From the NCBI GenBank assembly GCA_030681645.1, contig JAUXRX010000028.1, forward strand, positions 40,862-104,861: 64,000 nucleotides of DNA. The letters run 5' to 3'. Source of the DNA: Archangium sp. Lineage in GTDB: Bacteria; Myxococcota; Myxococcia; Myxococcales; Myxococcaceae. Shown piece by piece: positions 8,946 through 17,628 of the stretch. The position numbers and the translations under genes were made by a program. The notes under the pieces are model-generated. The model worked only from the letters and a program-made list of their open reading frames with translations. It searched no databases and had not been told where the DNA came from. How positions within the stretch are numbered: the first letter of the stretch is position 1; every line of letters begins with the position of its first letter.

Positions 8946-11687
8946 ATGAGCGCGGCGGCCGTCGATGCCATCACCCTGGATGCTCTCGAGCAGTTGGAAG
9001 AGGGCTTTCAGATCGTGGGCTTCGACTGGAACTACCTCTACCTGAACCGCACCGCCGTGAGGCACGCCCGGCGCCCCCGGGAAGAGCTGCTCGGTCACTC
9101 CATGACCGAGCTCTATCCAGAGCTGCTGCAGACGCCCATCTACCCTGCGGTCCGCGAGTGCATGGTCGACCGCCGCCCCCACCGCCTCGAGAGCGAGTTC
9201 CCCTTCGCCGATGGACCGAGGTGGTTCGAGCTGCGCATCTTCCCCGTGCCCACCGGCGTCGGCATCTTCTCCGTCGACGTCACCGACGCGCGCAGGGCGC
9301 TCGAGGCCGCGCGTCACGAGGCGGCGCAGGCCGGCGACCGGCTCCGCAGCCTCATCGAGCACGCGCCCGACGGCGTCTTCGTGGCCGACCTCGAGGGGCG
9401 CTACACCGACGTCAACACCGCGGCCTGCGCCATGCTCGGCTACACGCGCGAAGAGCTGTTGGGGAAGTCCATCGTCGACCTGCTGCGGCCCGAAGACGCA
9501 GCGCAGCTGTGGGAATCGCGCAGCGCGCTGCTCCAGGGCGCGGTGCAGGTGGGCGAGTGGATGCTCCGCCGCAAGGACGGCAGCCAGTTCCCCGCGGAGG
9601 TGAGCGCGAAGATCCTCGAGGACGGCCGGTGGCAGGCCTTCGTGCGCGACATCACCCAGCGCAGGGCCGCCGAGCGGCTGCTGCGCCAGAACGAAGAGCG
9701 GCTGCGCCTCGGTGCGCAGGCCGCCGGCTTCGGTACCTTCGAGTTCCTCTTCGCCACCGGCGAGAACTACTTCTCCCCTGAGGTGCTGGCGCTCCTCGGC
9801 CTGCCCGCAGATACCGTCGCTCCGCCCGGGCTGCGCCCCGACGGCGCGCGCGACTGGTTGATGGCGCACGTCCACCCCGAGGACCGCCCGCGGGTGCAGG
9901 AGAAGCTCGCCGCCTGCCTCGCCGCCGCGGGCGCGATGGATTTTCACGACGAACACCGGGTGCTCCGCCCGGACGGCACCGAGCGCTGGGTCTGCGTCGA
10001 CGCCCGGCTCTTCGTCGAAGGCGAGCCTCCCCGCCCGGTGCGCGGCGCGGGCACGGTGCTCGACATCACCGGGCGCAAGCAGCTCGAGCGGCAGTTGGCG
10101 GTGGCCGAGGCGAAGTCGTCGGGCATCCTCGAGGTCTCGGCCGACGCCATCATCTGCATCGACGACCGCCAGCACATCACCCTCTTCAACCAGGGCGCCG
10201 AGCGCACCTTCGGCTACTCGAAGCAGGAGGTCCTCGGCGCGCCGCTCGCCACGCTCCTGCCCGCGCGCTTCCGCGAGCACCACGCCGCCCTGGTGTCCCG
10301 CTTCGCCCAGGGCCCGGGGACCTCGCGGCGCATGGCCGCCGAGCGCCGCGGCGGCCTCACCGGGCTGCGCAAGAACGGCGAGGAGTTCCCCATCGACGCC
10401 GCCATCTCGCGCCTCCACGTCGATGGTCAGACCGTGTTCACGGTCGCCCTGCGCGACACCACCGAAGCGCGGCGCGTCGAGAAGCACCAGGCGCTGCTCG
10501 CGGAGGTGGGGGCCGCGTTCGCCTCGTCGCTGGACTACGACGAGACCCTGGGCACCATCGCGCGCCTGACCGTGCGCGAGCTGGCCGACTTCTGCATCGT
10601 GGGGGTCGTCGAGCCGGGTGGGGCGGTGAGGCGGGTGGAGTGCGCCAGCGCCGATCCGGCTCGCGCGTGGGTCTGCGACCTGCTCAAGCAGGCGCCCCTC
10701 GAGCCCGCGCCGGGCCACCCGGCCTTCCTGTCCATGGAGTCGCGCAAAGCGGTGCTCCTCGATGACCTCTCGCCGGAGCGGATGGCCTCGTTCGCGCAGG
10801 GACCGCGGCACCTCGAGGGCCTGCTCGCGCTCGAGGCCCGCTCCACCCTCACCGTGCCCCTGGTGTCGCGGGGCCGGGCGCTGGGCGTGCTGGGCCTGAT
10901 CTCGTCGACCCGCACGTTCGACGCGGCTGATCAACGCCTGGCCGAGGAGCTCGCGCTGCGGGCGGCGCTGGCGCTCGAGAACGCCATGCTCTACCGCGAT
11001 GCCCAGCAGGCCGTGAAGGCCCGTGACGAGCTGCTGAGCATCGTGGCCCACGACCTCCGCAACCCCCTGCAGAGCGTGCTCCTCCAGGCGCGCCTGCTGC
11101 GCGACCGCGCCCGCGACGGCGCGGAGTGGGTGAAGAAGCCCAGCGAGGTGGTGGAGCGGGCCGTCAGCCGCATGGCGCGCTTGATCCAGGATCTCCTCGA
11201 CGTCGGGCGCATGGAGAGAGGCCAGCTCTTCGTCGACCCGGCCCCAGTGCCCACCGCGGCCCTGGTGGCCGACGCGCTCGAGGCCCAGCGCACCCTGGCC
11301 GCCGCCGCGGGCATCGAGCTCCGCGCCGAGGTGGGCGCCCTGCCGGACGTGCGGGCCGATCGCGACCGCCTGCTCCAGGTCTTCGAGAACCTCCTCGGTA
11401 ACGCGCTCAAGTTCAGCGACCGCGGCGGCCACGTCACCATCGGCGCGGTGAGCGACGGCCACGAGGTCGTCTTTCGCGTCGCCGACGCAGGCCGCGGCAT
11501 TCGTCCGGAAGATCTCCCCAGGCTCTTCGAGCGCTCCTGGCAAGCCGAGCGCGGCTCGCGCAAGGGCGCGGGCCTGGGGCTGTACATCGCCCGCGGCCTC
11601 ATCGAAGCCCACGGCGGGCGGGTGTGGGTCGAGAGCGCGCTGGGCCGGGGCACCACGGTGTTCTTCTCGATGCCGGTGGCCCCGTGA
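8946..11687 (+). CDS. PAS(x4)-GAF sensor histidine kinase
   Basis: A 913-residue cytoplasmic histidine kinase. Four PAS domains lie at about 12-115, 130-245, 255-385 and 390-520, each followed by the usual 'D.T.R' exit. A GAF domain follows at about 525-690. The HisKA dimerisation helix has the phospho-acceptor in IVAHDLRNPLQS (about 700). The HATPase has its N box (NLLGNALKFSD), G1 (DAGRGI), F box (LFERSW) and G2 (GAGLGLYIARG). There are no membrane segments. Its TGA overlaps the GTG of the response regulator gene, so the pair is translationally coupled. The signal is unknown. Confidence 0.96.
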   Translation: MSAAAVDAITLDALEQLEEGFQIVGFDWNYLYLNRTAVRHARRPREELLGHSMTELYPELLQTPIYPAVRECMVDRRPHRLESEFPFADGPRWFELRIFPVPTGVGIFSVDVTDARRALEAARHEAAQAGDRLRSLIEHAPDGVFVADLEGRYTDVNTAACAMLGYTREELLGKSIVDLLRPEDAAQLWESRSALLQGAVQVGEWMLRRKDGSQFPAEVSAKILEDGRWQAFVRDITQRRAAERLLRQNEERLRLGAQAAGFGTFEFLFATGENYFSPEVLALLGLPADTVAPPGLRPDGARDWLMAHVHPEDRPRVQEKLAACLAAAGAMDFHDEHRVLRPDGTERWVCVDARLFVEGEPPRPVRGAGTVLDITGRKQLERQLAVAEAKSSGILEVSADAIICIDDRQHITLFNQGAERTFGYSKQEVLGAPLATLLPARFREHHAALVSRFAQGPGTSRRMAAERRGGLTGLRKNGEEFPIDAAISRLHVDGQTVFTVALRDTTEARRVEKHQALLAEVGAAFASSLDYDETLGTIARLTVRELADFCIVGVVEPGGAVRRVECASADPARAWVCDLLKQAPLEPAPGHPAFLSMESRKAVLLDDLSPERMASFAQGPRHLEGLLALEARSTLTVPLVSRGRALGVLGLISSTRTFDAADQRLAEELALRAALALENAMLYRDAQQAVKARDELLSIVAHDLRNPLQSVLLQARLLRDRARDGAEWVKKPSEVVERAVSRMARLIQDLLDVGRMERGQLFVDPAPVPTAALVADALEAQRTLAAAAGIELRAEVGALPDVRADRDRLLQVFENLLGNALKFSDRGGHVTIGAVSDGHEVVFRVADAGRGIRPEDLPRLFERSWQAERGSRKGAGLGLYIARGLIEAHGGRVWVESALGRGTTVFFSMPVAP

Positions 11688-12322
11688 GTCCGCAGGGCCA
11701 GCTCCCCCTCGAGGTGCCTCCCACCGTCTACCTGGTGGACGACGACGACGAGCTGCGCGACGGCCTCACGCTCCTGCTGGAGCGCGCGGGCTACCGGGTC
11801 TGCCCGTTCGGCTCGGCCGAGGGGCTCCTGGCTGCCCTCGATCCGCGCGCCCGGGGCTGCATCGTGTTGGACGTGAACCTGCCCGGCCTGCAGGGGCCCG
11901 AGCTGCAGGCAGAGCTGGGCCGCCGGGGCACCCGGCTCCCCATCCTCTTCCTCACCGGGAGCGCCACCGTGCCGCTGGCCGTCGAGGCGATCCGTGCCGG
12001 CGCGCGCGACGTGCTGCTCAAGCCGGCGAAGCCCGAGGTGCTCCTCGCCCGCGTCGCAGAGCTGGTGGCCGAGCACACCGCCTTCGCCCGCGTTCACGAC
12101 GGCCACCAGCGCCTGGTCGACTGCCTCACGCCCCGCGAGCGGGAAGTGCTCGCGCTGCTCGCCGAGGGGCTCGTGCACAAGGACATCGCCGCGCGCCTCG
12201 GCATCAGCTTCCGCACCGTCGAGGTGCACCGCGCTCACATCATGCGGAAGACGGGGCTGGCCACCACCCTCGCCCTGGCCGACTTCGTTCGCGCTGCCCG
12301 CGCTGCGAAGGTCGTGATCTGA
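11684..12322 (+). CDS. LuxR/NarL-type response regulator
   Basis: A 212-residue two-domain regulator. The N-terminal receiver (about 12-125) has the acidic pocket LVDDDDELRD, the phospho-acceptor Asp in CIVLDVNLPG, and a conserved Lys in LLKPAK. The C-terminal helix-turn-helix (about 150-205) has the LuxR signature LTPREREVLALLAEGLVHKD and TVEVHRAHIMRKTG, as in FixJ-like regulators. The GTG start at 11684 overlaps the kinase stop as GTGA. It is the direct partner of the upstream kinase; its targets are not visible. Confidence 0.96.
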   Translation: MSPQGQLPLEVPPTVYLVDDDDELRDGLTLLLERAGYRVCPFGSAEGLLAALDPRARGCIVLDVNLPGLQGPELQAELGRRGTRLPILFLTGSATVPLAVEAIRAGARDVLLKPAKPEVLLARVAELVAEHTAFARVHDGHQRLVDCLTPREREVLALLAEGLVHKDIAARLGISFRTVEVHRAHIMRKTGLATTLALADFVRAARAAKVVI

Positions 12323-12340
12323 GTACGGGCTCGCCCGTAC
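12323..12340 (+). terminator. Stem-loop after the response regulator
   Basis: GTACGGG-CTCG-CCCGTAC is a perfect 7-bp stem with a 4-base loop just after the stop codon, followed by GTGGGGTTTC. It is a probable transcription terminator, though without a clear T tract. Confidence 0.55.
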
Positions 12341-12388
12341 GTGGGGTTTCGCATTGGAGCCCCGCTTCGCCTGCTCCACATTGAGGCC

Positions 12389-13114
12389 ATGGACAGCACG
12401 AGGCCGCTCGCAGAGGACTGCCTGATCGCGGCGAAGGACGCTTCGCTCGCGGGGCGGGTGGTGTGGCCGGCCGATCCACCCGGCGGGGCGGTGGTGCTGG
12501 GGCTGCTCGGCACCGACTCGCGCTTCACCTCGCGCAACAACTTCCTGGCCACGAGCCTCGCGCGCGCCGGGCTCGCGGTGCTGGTCGTCGAGCTGCTCAC
12601 CGAAGACGAAGACGCACGACTCGATCTCGCCCACCCCGACCTGCCCCTGCTCGCCGAGCGGCTCTGCCTCGCCGCCGATTGGATCGCCGCCCGGGGGGGA
12701 CTGGCGATCGACGGCGTGGGGCTGCTCGGGGTGGGTGAGGTGGGCGCGGCCGCCCTGGTGGCCGCCGCCGCGCGGCCCGAGCTGGCGCGCGCGGTGGTGT
12801 GCGCGGCCACGCCGCTCGAGCTCGCCGGGAGCTCGGCGCTGCTCACCGCGTCACCCACCCTGGTGCTGGTGGGCGACGGAGATCAACGCAGCCTGCTGGG
12901 CAGCCGGCTCGTCTCGAGCATGCGCTGCGAGCATCGCGTCGAGGTCATCTGCGGCGCAGGCCCCCGGCTGGTGGAGCCCGGCGCGCTCGACCGGGTGGTG
13001 AACCTGGCCGCGCCCTGGCTGCTGTCCAGGCTCAGACCGGCGTCGCCCCGCGAGGCAGGGCGTTCCACTTCGCCACCGACGGCCGCTGCCAGTTCGCCTC
13101 TGCGTACGCCTTGA
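12389..13114 (+). CDS. Dienelactone-hydrolase-like alpha/beta fold protein, catalytic residues degenerate
   Basis: A 241-residue alpha/beta-hydrolase fold protein like the dienelactone hydrolases that occur near universal stress protein genes. The fold landmarks are present (VVLGLLGTDSRFTSRNNFLA, AADWIAARGGLAIDGVGLLG, TLVLVGDGDQ, EPGALDRVV). However, the nucleophile elbow reads LLGVGEVGAAA with no GxSxG serine, and the usual His region (GATHLF in relatives) reads GAGPRL. It is therefore probably a pseudoenzyme. The last 32 codons run into a copy of the 3' end of the yfcF-like gene, so the original C-terminus seems replaced after residues APWLL. Confidence 0.75.
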   Translation: MDSTRPLAEDCLIAAKDASLAGRVVWPADPPGGAVVLGLLGTDSRFTSRNNFLATSLARAGLAVLVVELLTEDEDARLDLAHPDLPLLAERLCLAADWIAARGGLAIDGVGLLGVGEVGAAALVAAAARPELARAVVCAATPLELAGSSALLTASPTLVLVGDGDQRSLLGSRLVSSMRCEHRVEVICGAGPRLVEPGALDRVVNLAAPWLLSRLRPASPREAGRSTSPPTAAASSPLRTP

Positions 13115-13127
13115 GCATCGGCGGCAG
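13016..13127. repeat. 112-bp direct repeat, left copy (3' end of a yfcF-like gene)
   Basis: Aligns without gaps to 20211-20322 with 8 mismatches (about 93% identity), in the same orientation 7195 bp away. Read on the minus strand it encodes a second version of the glutathione transferase C-terminus (AYAEANWQRPSVAKWNALPR against AYAEANWLRPSVAKWNALPR) plus the stop codon and some bases beyond. Upstream of the homology the minus-strand frame is unrelated to glutathione transferase, so only the gene end is present here. Confidence 0.93.
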
Positions 13128-13374
13128 GCTTCTTCGATTCCAGACTGAATCGCGGTGAGCCTTCGCCGGGCGCACGAGACTCATCGCCCCGTCAGCTTCA
13201 GGTGCTTGGCGGAACTCGGCCTTCACCGATGAGGCCTCCGCTGCGAGCTCGTTGAACGCGACGCCCGCTCAGCGCCCGTCACCTCAGGGCGCGCCTGAAT
13301 CGGACCATCCCGGGGGGCGCAATTAGTGCCTGGGCGGGTTCGAGAGTGGACATTTTGCGTCCGCGCGCGCCCCT
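13128..13374. other. Non-coding spacer after the left repeat
   Basis: About 250 bases with no supportable gene and somewhat lower GC than the surroundings. I see no clear promoter, hairpin or repeat in it, apart from its border with the 112-bp direct repeat. Confidence 0.4.
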
Positions 13375-13617
13375 GTGAGTGCCGCTTGTTCAAGGGCGGC
13401 CTACCGGGTCATGGGGCTTGAATCGTGCACGCGCGCTCCACATGGCGGTGGGCTCGACAGGTCACAGTGCTGGGCCGTGCGAGGTCGTGGCGGCCCATGT
13501 CCACTCCCGGGACGAGGTCGCCGCGCGCCACGGCATCGCGCCACTCGGCGGCGTCGTGGAGAGGCCACTCGCGTCGGGGCCGACATCATCTGCATGGGCT
13601 CCCATGGGCGTGACTGA
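13375..13617 (+). pseudogene. Remnant of a universal stress protein gene
   Basis: The end reads VGADIICMGSHGRD and then stops. This is the start of the C-terminal signature of UspA proteins, comparable to VDAICMATHGRAG in the intact gene at 18580. Before it, in another frame, are stretches fitting an upstream part of such a gene (EVVAAHVHSRDEVAARHGIA), so at least one frameshift separates the pieces. The nucleotide-binding N-terminus and the final GS.A strand are missing. It ends just before the ATPase start. Confidence 0.55.
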
Positions 13618-16386
13618 ATGGAGGTCGTCTTGAAACCAACGACAGCCCCCGACCAGAAGCATCCCGACAAGAGCTGGCACGCGCTGGGCGAAGGCGACGC
13701 GCTGGCGGCCCTGACGTCGAACGCCGACGCCGGGCTGACCCGCGACGAGGCTTCGCGTCGCCTCGCCCGCGTCGGCCCCAACGCGCTCCCGGAGCCGGAG
13801 AGCCGCTCGTTGCTGTCCGTCTTCCTCGGCCAGTTCAAGAGCCCCCTCATCTATCTCCTGCTGGCGGCTGCCGGCGTCGCCCTGGCCATGGGCCACGTCA
13901 ACGACGCGGTGGTCATCTTCATCGTGGTGCTGCTCAACTCCTTCGTCGGGGCGCTCCAGGAGGGGCGGGCTGAACGTTCGCTGGCTGCGCTGCGCAAGCT
14001 CGCGACCACCCGGGCGCGCATCGTTCGCGACGGCCAGGAGGTCGTCGTCGATGCACGCGAGATCGTCCCGGGTGACATCCTGCTGCTCGAGGCGGGCGAC
14101 GCGGTCCCGGCAGACGCCCGGCTGCTGCAGGAGGTGGTCCTTCAGGTCGCGGAGGCCTCGCTCACCGGTGAGTCGGTGCCAGTCAGCAAGCACCTCGCCG
14201 CCGTCCCGGTGGACACGCTGCTCGCCGACCGGAGGAACATGGTCTACGCCGGCACGTACGTGACGGCAGGGCGGGCCCGGGCGCTCGTCGTCGCCACCGG
14301 GCTGGCGACCGAGCTCGGGCGCATCGCGACCCTCGCCTCGAAGGCCGAGGAGTCCAGCACACCCCTCGAGCTGCGCATCGCGACGTTCGGCCGGTACATC
14401 ATGGTCGCCGCCGGCGTGCTGTTCGTCGCGGTGATCTCCATCGGGATGCTGCGCGGGGTCTCGTTCGGGGACATCGTGATGGTGGCCATCAGCCAGGTCG
14501 TAGGGATGATCCCCGAGGGGCTGCCGGTGGCCATGACCATCGCGCTCGCGGTCGGTGTCCAACGAATGGCGCGTCGCCGGGCCGTGGTGAGAAGGCTCGC
14601 GGCGGTCGAGACGCTGGGCTCGACCACGGTCATCTGCAGCGACAAGACCGGCACCCTCACTCGCAACGAGATGACCGTCACGACCATTCACCTGGCTGGT
14701 GGGCGGGTGTTCTCCGTGACAGGCGCGGGCTACGCGCCTGAAGGGGACTTCCTCGAGAATGGGAAGCAGGTCGACCCGACGCAAGCGGGCCCGCTGCGAG
14801 AGCTGCTCGAGGCGATCGTGTTGTGCAACGACGCCCAGCTCCACGGGCCTGAAGCCTCCGAGCCGCGATGGAAGCCGATTGGGGACCCGACCGAGGTCGC
14901 GTTGCTCACGCTCGCCGTCAAAGGCGGCCTCGCGCCTGCGTTGCTCAAGGACCAGCGGCCGCGCAGAGCCGAGATCCCCTTCGACTCGGCGGCGAAGATG
15001 ATGGCCACCCAGCATGGGCGCGGCGCCGGGGCGCGGGTGGTGATCAAGGGGGCTCCTGAAGAAGTCCTCGCGCTGTGTCGTGCAGGCCGCCAGGGCGACG
15101 CGGCTGAGGCACCCCTCGGAGAGGAGGAGCTCGCTTCGCTCAGGGGCGCCACCGACGCCATGGCGGCGCAGGCCTTGCGGGTCCTGGCCGTCGCGGTGGT
15201 CGACGGGGGCGAGCTCTCGGGCAGCACCGGCTTCGAGTCGCTCCGCGGCAAGGCGACCCTGCTGGGGTTCGTCGGGCAGATCGACCCACCCCGGCACGAG
15301 GTCGCCGGGGCGGTGCGGCAGTGCCTCGAGGCGGGCATCAGGCCCGTGATGGTGACGGGTGATCACAAGGTGACGGGCCAGGCCATCGCCCGGACGCTGG
15401 GCATCGCGCGTGACGGAGACCTCGCCATCGACGGTCGCGAGCTCGAGCAGTTGTCCGACGCCGCGTTGGCGGAGCGCATCGAAGGCATCAGCGTGTTCGC
15501 CCGGGTCCACCCGGCGCAGAAGCTCCGCATCGTCGACGCCTACCAGCGGCGGGGTGACGTGGTGGCGATGACGGGCGATGGCGTCAACGATGCCCCTGCG
15601 CTGGTCAAGGCGAACGTGGGGGTGGCCATGGGCCTGACCGGCACCGAGGTGGCGAAGGAGGCCTCGAAGATCGTCATCATGGACGACAACTTCGCCACCA
15701 TCGTCGCCGCAGTGGAGGAAGGGCGCGTCGTCTACCGCAACATCAAGAAGGTCATGCTCTACCTCTTCTCCACCTCGATGGCCGAGGTGCTGGTGCTGCT
15801 GACGGCGCTCATCCTCGGCTACCGGCCGCCCCTCGCGGCCGTGCAGATTCTGTGGATCAACCTGGTGACCGAGGGGACGGTGACGGTCAACCTGGTGATG
15901 GAGCCACCCGAAGGTGACGAGATGCAGCGCAAGCCCATCGCCGCGAACGAGCCGCTGCTCACGCGCAGCATCCTGGGGCGCATGCTGTTCATGACCCCGA
16001 GCATCGCGATCTCGACGCTGGGCTGGTTCATCTATCGCACCTGGACCGGACTTCCTTTTGCCCAGGTCCAGACCGAGACCTTCACCGTGCTGGCCGTCTG
16101 CCAGTGGTTCAACGTCCTCAGCTGCCGGTCGGAGCGGCACTCGGCGTTCGACCTGCGCCTGTTCAAGAACCGGTGGCTCATCGGGGGGCTCGTCCTGGGC
16201 AACCTGCTCCAGCTGGCCGTGGTCTTCCTCCCGCCCCTCAACAAGGTGTTCCACACCGTCCCCATTCCACTCTCGGACATGTTCGCCATCGGGGTCGTGG
16301 CCAGCCTGGTGTTCTGGGTCGAGGAGCTGCGAAAGGCCATCGTTCGGTGGCGAGCGCCGCGAATCGCCAGTGGTCAGCGCCCGTGA
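13618..16386 (+). CDS. P2-type cation-transporting ATPase (Ca2+/Mg2+ type)
   Basis: A 922-residue P-type ATPase, the usual length for the P2 class. It has the N-terminal cation ATPase domain (about 18-90), the actuator loop TGES, the phosphorylation site DKTGT with Asp342, the transmembrane ion-site motif PEGLP at 299-303, the hinge TGDGVND at 652-658, and about ten membrane helices. PEGLP with this architecture points to Ca2+ or a related divalent cation; the exact ion cannot be fixed by eye. The stop overlaps the GTG of the next gene (GTGA), so the two are coupled. It sits in a cassette with universal stress proteins. Confidence 0.94.
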   Translation: MEVVLKPTTAPDQKHPDKSWHALGEGDALAALTSNADAGLTRDEASRRLARVGPNALPEPESRSLLSVFLGQFKSPLIYLLLAAAGVALAMGHVNDAVVIFIVVLLNSFVGALQEGRAERSLAALRKLATTRARIVRDGQEVVVDAREIVPGDILLLEAGDAVPADARLLQEVVLQVAEASLTGESVPVSKHLAAVPVDTLLADRRNMVYAGTYVTAGRARALVVATGLATELGRIATLASKAEESSTPLELRIATFGRYIMVAAGVLFVAVISIGMLRGVSFGDIVMVAISQVVGMIPEGLPVAMTIALAVGVQRMARRRAVVRRLAAVETLGSTTVICSDKTGTLTRNEMTVTTIHLAGGRVFSVTGAGYAPEGDFLENGKQVDPTQAGPLRELLEAIVLCNDAQLHGPEASEPRWKPIGDPTEVALLTLAVKGGLAPALLKDQRPRRAEIPFDSAAKMMATQHGRGAGARVVIKGAPEEVLALCRAGRQGDAAEAPLGEEELASLRGATDAMAAQALRVLAVAVVDGGELSGSTGFESLRGKATLLGFVGQIDPPRHEVAGAVRQCLEAGIRPVMVTGDHKVTGQAIARTLGIARDGDLAIDGRELEQLSDAALAERIEGISVFARVHPAQKLRIVDAYQRRGDVVAMTGDGVNDAPALVKANVGVAMGLTGTEVAKEASKIVIMDDNFATIVAAVEEGRVVYRNIKKVMLYLFSTSMAEVLVLLTALILGYRPPLAAVQILWINLVTEGTVTVNLVMEPPEGDEMQRKPIAANEPLLTRSILGRMLFMTPSIAISTLGWFIYRTWTGLPFAQVQTETFTVLAVCQWFNVLSCRSERHSAFDLRLFKNRWLIGGLVLGNLLQLAVVFLPPLNKVFHTVPIPLSDMFAIGVVASLVFWVEELRKAIVRWRAPRIASGQRP

Positions 16387-17495
16387 CGACCGACTCCAGC
16401 GACCCCGAGCGCCTGAAGAGCGCGCTGCCAGCGACGCTGAACGGCGTGCTCCACGCGTTCGTGGCCTTCGACTGGGGTGAAGAGATCGACCTCGGGCGGG
16501 CCACGACCCTCAACGCCTCCCAGTCCGTGGCGCCGGTGAGCAGGCCGATCACCATCGCCTATCGACCCCGGCCCCTCCACTTCGCCCTCCCGCCCCTCGA
16601 GTTGGACCTGCCCACCGGGCGGCATCAGGCCACCGCTGAGGCCATCGTGTTCGACTTCGCGGCCGTGAGCGTGGCGTTGCACGTGCCCTTCGCGCTCACG
16701 CCAGTCGAGTTGAGCGCCGTGGCCGCCAGCCTCTCGAAGCCCGAAGCCGTGCATCAAGTGGCGAGGGCGAGCTTGCGGCCCCTCTTCGAGACCCTGAAGC
16801 CGGCGATCGAGGGGGCGTCCTGGGGCGAGCTGACGGAAGAGTACTTCGTCTTCGAGTTCGCCCCCGAGCAGCTCCCGTCTGACGCGGTGTTGGCGCACGC
16901 GTCCGAGTGGATGGCCGGGCTGGTTCGCCTGGAGGCAGAGCCCCTGTCGCCCGAGGAGATCGCAGAGGCGGTGCGCGTGCAGTTGCGGTACGGCCGCGGG
17001 GACCTGTTCGTCGCGGACTGGGCGGCCGCGGTGCTCATCGACTCGCAGTGCGATGAGACGCTGCAGTTGATCGAGTTCGCGAATCTGCAGCTCCTCGAGT
17101 TCCGGGAGATCGACAACCGCCTCGACGAGCGCTTGATGACGGCCTGGGGTGTCGTGCACGCGCTCGCCCGCCAACGGCTCCCGCTCTGGAGGCCCTTCAC
17201 CGCCCAGCTGCGAGGGCTGGGAGAGCTGAAGGTCGAGGCCAACACGGTGTTCGAGCGCGCGCAGAACGTGCTGAAGCTGGTGGGCGATCAATACCTCGCC
17301 CGTGTCTATCGGCTGCTCGCAGGCCGATTCCACATCGACGTCTGGCAGGAGAACATCCAGCGCTCGCTGGACGTCATCGAGGGTGCCTACAAGGTGCTGG
17401 CGGATCAAGCTGCGGGGTGGCGCACGGAGCTCGTCGAGTTGACGATCATGCTGCTGCTGCTCGTGGAGATCGTGCTGAGCGTCGTCCGGGGCTGA
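16383..17495 (+). CDS. RMD1/DUF155-like membrane-anchored protein
   Basis: A 370-residue protein with one C-terminal hydrophobic segment (LVELTIMLLLLVEIVLSVVRG) that should anchor it. The body is soluble with long helices. The layout resembles the RMD1/DUF155 family: a beta-rich N-terminal part (AIVFDFAAVSVALHV, EYFVFEFAP), then helices with ETLQLIEFANLQLLEFREID and LARVYRLLAGRFHIDVWQE, ending in one or two membrane helices. The family function is unknown outside mitochondria. The GTG start overlaps the ATPase stop by four bases, suggesting it works with the pump. Confidence 0.6.
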   Translation: MTTDSSDPERLKSALPATLNGVLHAFVAFDWGEEIDLGRATTLNASQSVAPVSRPITIAYRPRPLHFALPPLELDLPTGRHQATAEAIVFDFAAVSVALHVPFALTPVELSAVAASLSKPEAVHQVARASLRPLFETLKPAIEGASWGELTEEYFVFEFAPEQLPSDAVLAHASEWMAGLVRLEAEPLSPEEIAEAVRVQLRYGRGDLFVADWAAAVLIDSQCDETLQLIEFANLQLLEFREIDNRLDERLMTAWGVVHALARQRLPLWRPFTAQLRGLGELKVEANTVFERAQNVLKLVGDQYLARVYRLLAGRFHIDVWQENIQRSLDVIEGAYKVLADQAAGWRTELVELTIMLLLLVEIVLSVVRG

Positions 17496-17514
17496 CTCTC
17501 TCAACTCGAGTCAG
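17492..17514 (+). terminator. Weak stem-loop at the end of the ATPase operon
   Basis: CTGACTC and GAGTCAG form a 7-bp stem with a 9-base loop, overlapping the stop codon of the DUF155-like gene. The operon from the left and the stress-protein operon from the right converge here. No T tract, so termination is uncertain. Confidence 0.35.
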
Positions 17515-17628
17515 GATCGGGGAAGCCTGCGCAACAGGCGTCCGATGACCTGCCAGTCGCCGTGGGCGAGGGCAATCGCTGCGTCTCCGGGGTCGGCCGT
17601 GGGGCGTGAGCTGACTCCCTCGTGCACC

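Noticed and set aside
8934..11612. 892-codon open frame antisense to the histidine kinase
   Set aside because: A mirror of codon bias: low-complexity composition and no domain, while the sense strand has every histidine-kinase motif.
13462..16254. 930-codon open frame antisense to the cation ATPase
   Set aside because: Its translation is Arg/His/Gly/Asp-rich with no known motif, and the sense strand encodes a complete P-type ATPase. Long antisense frames are expected at this GC content.
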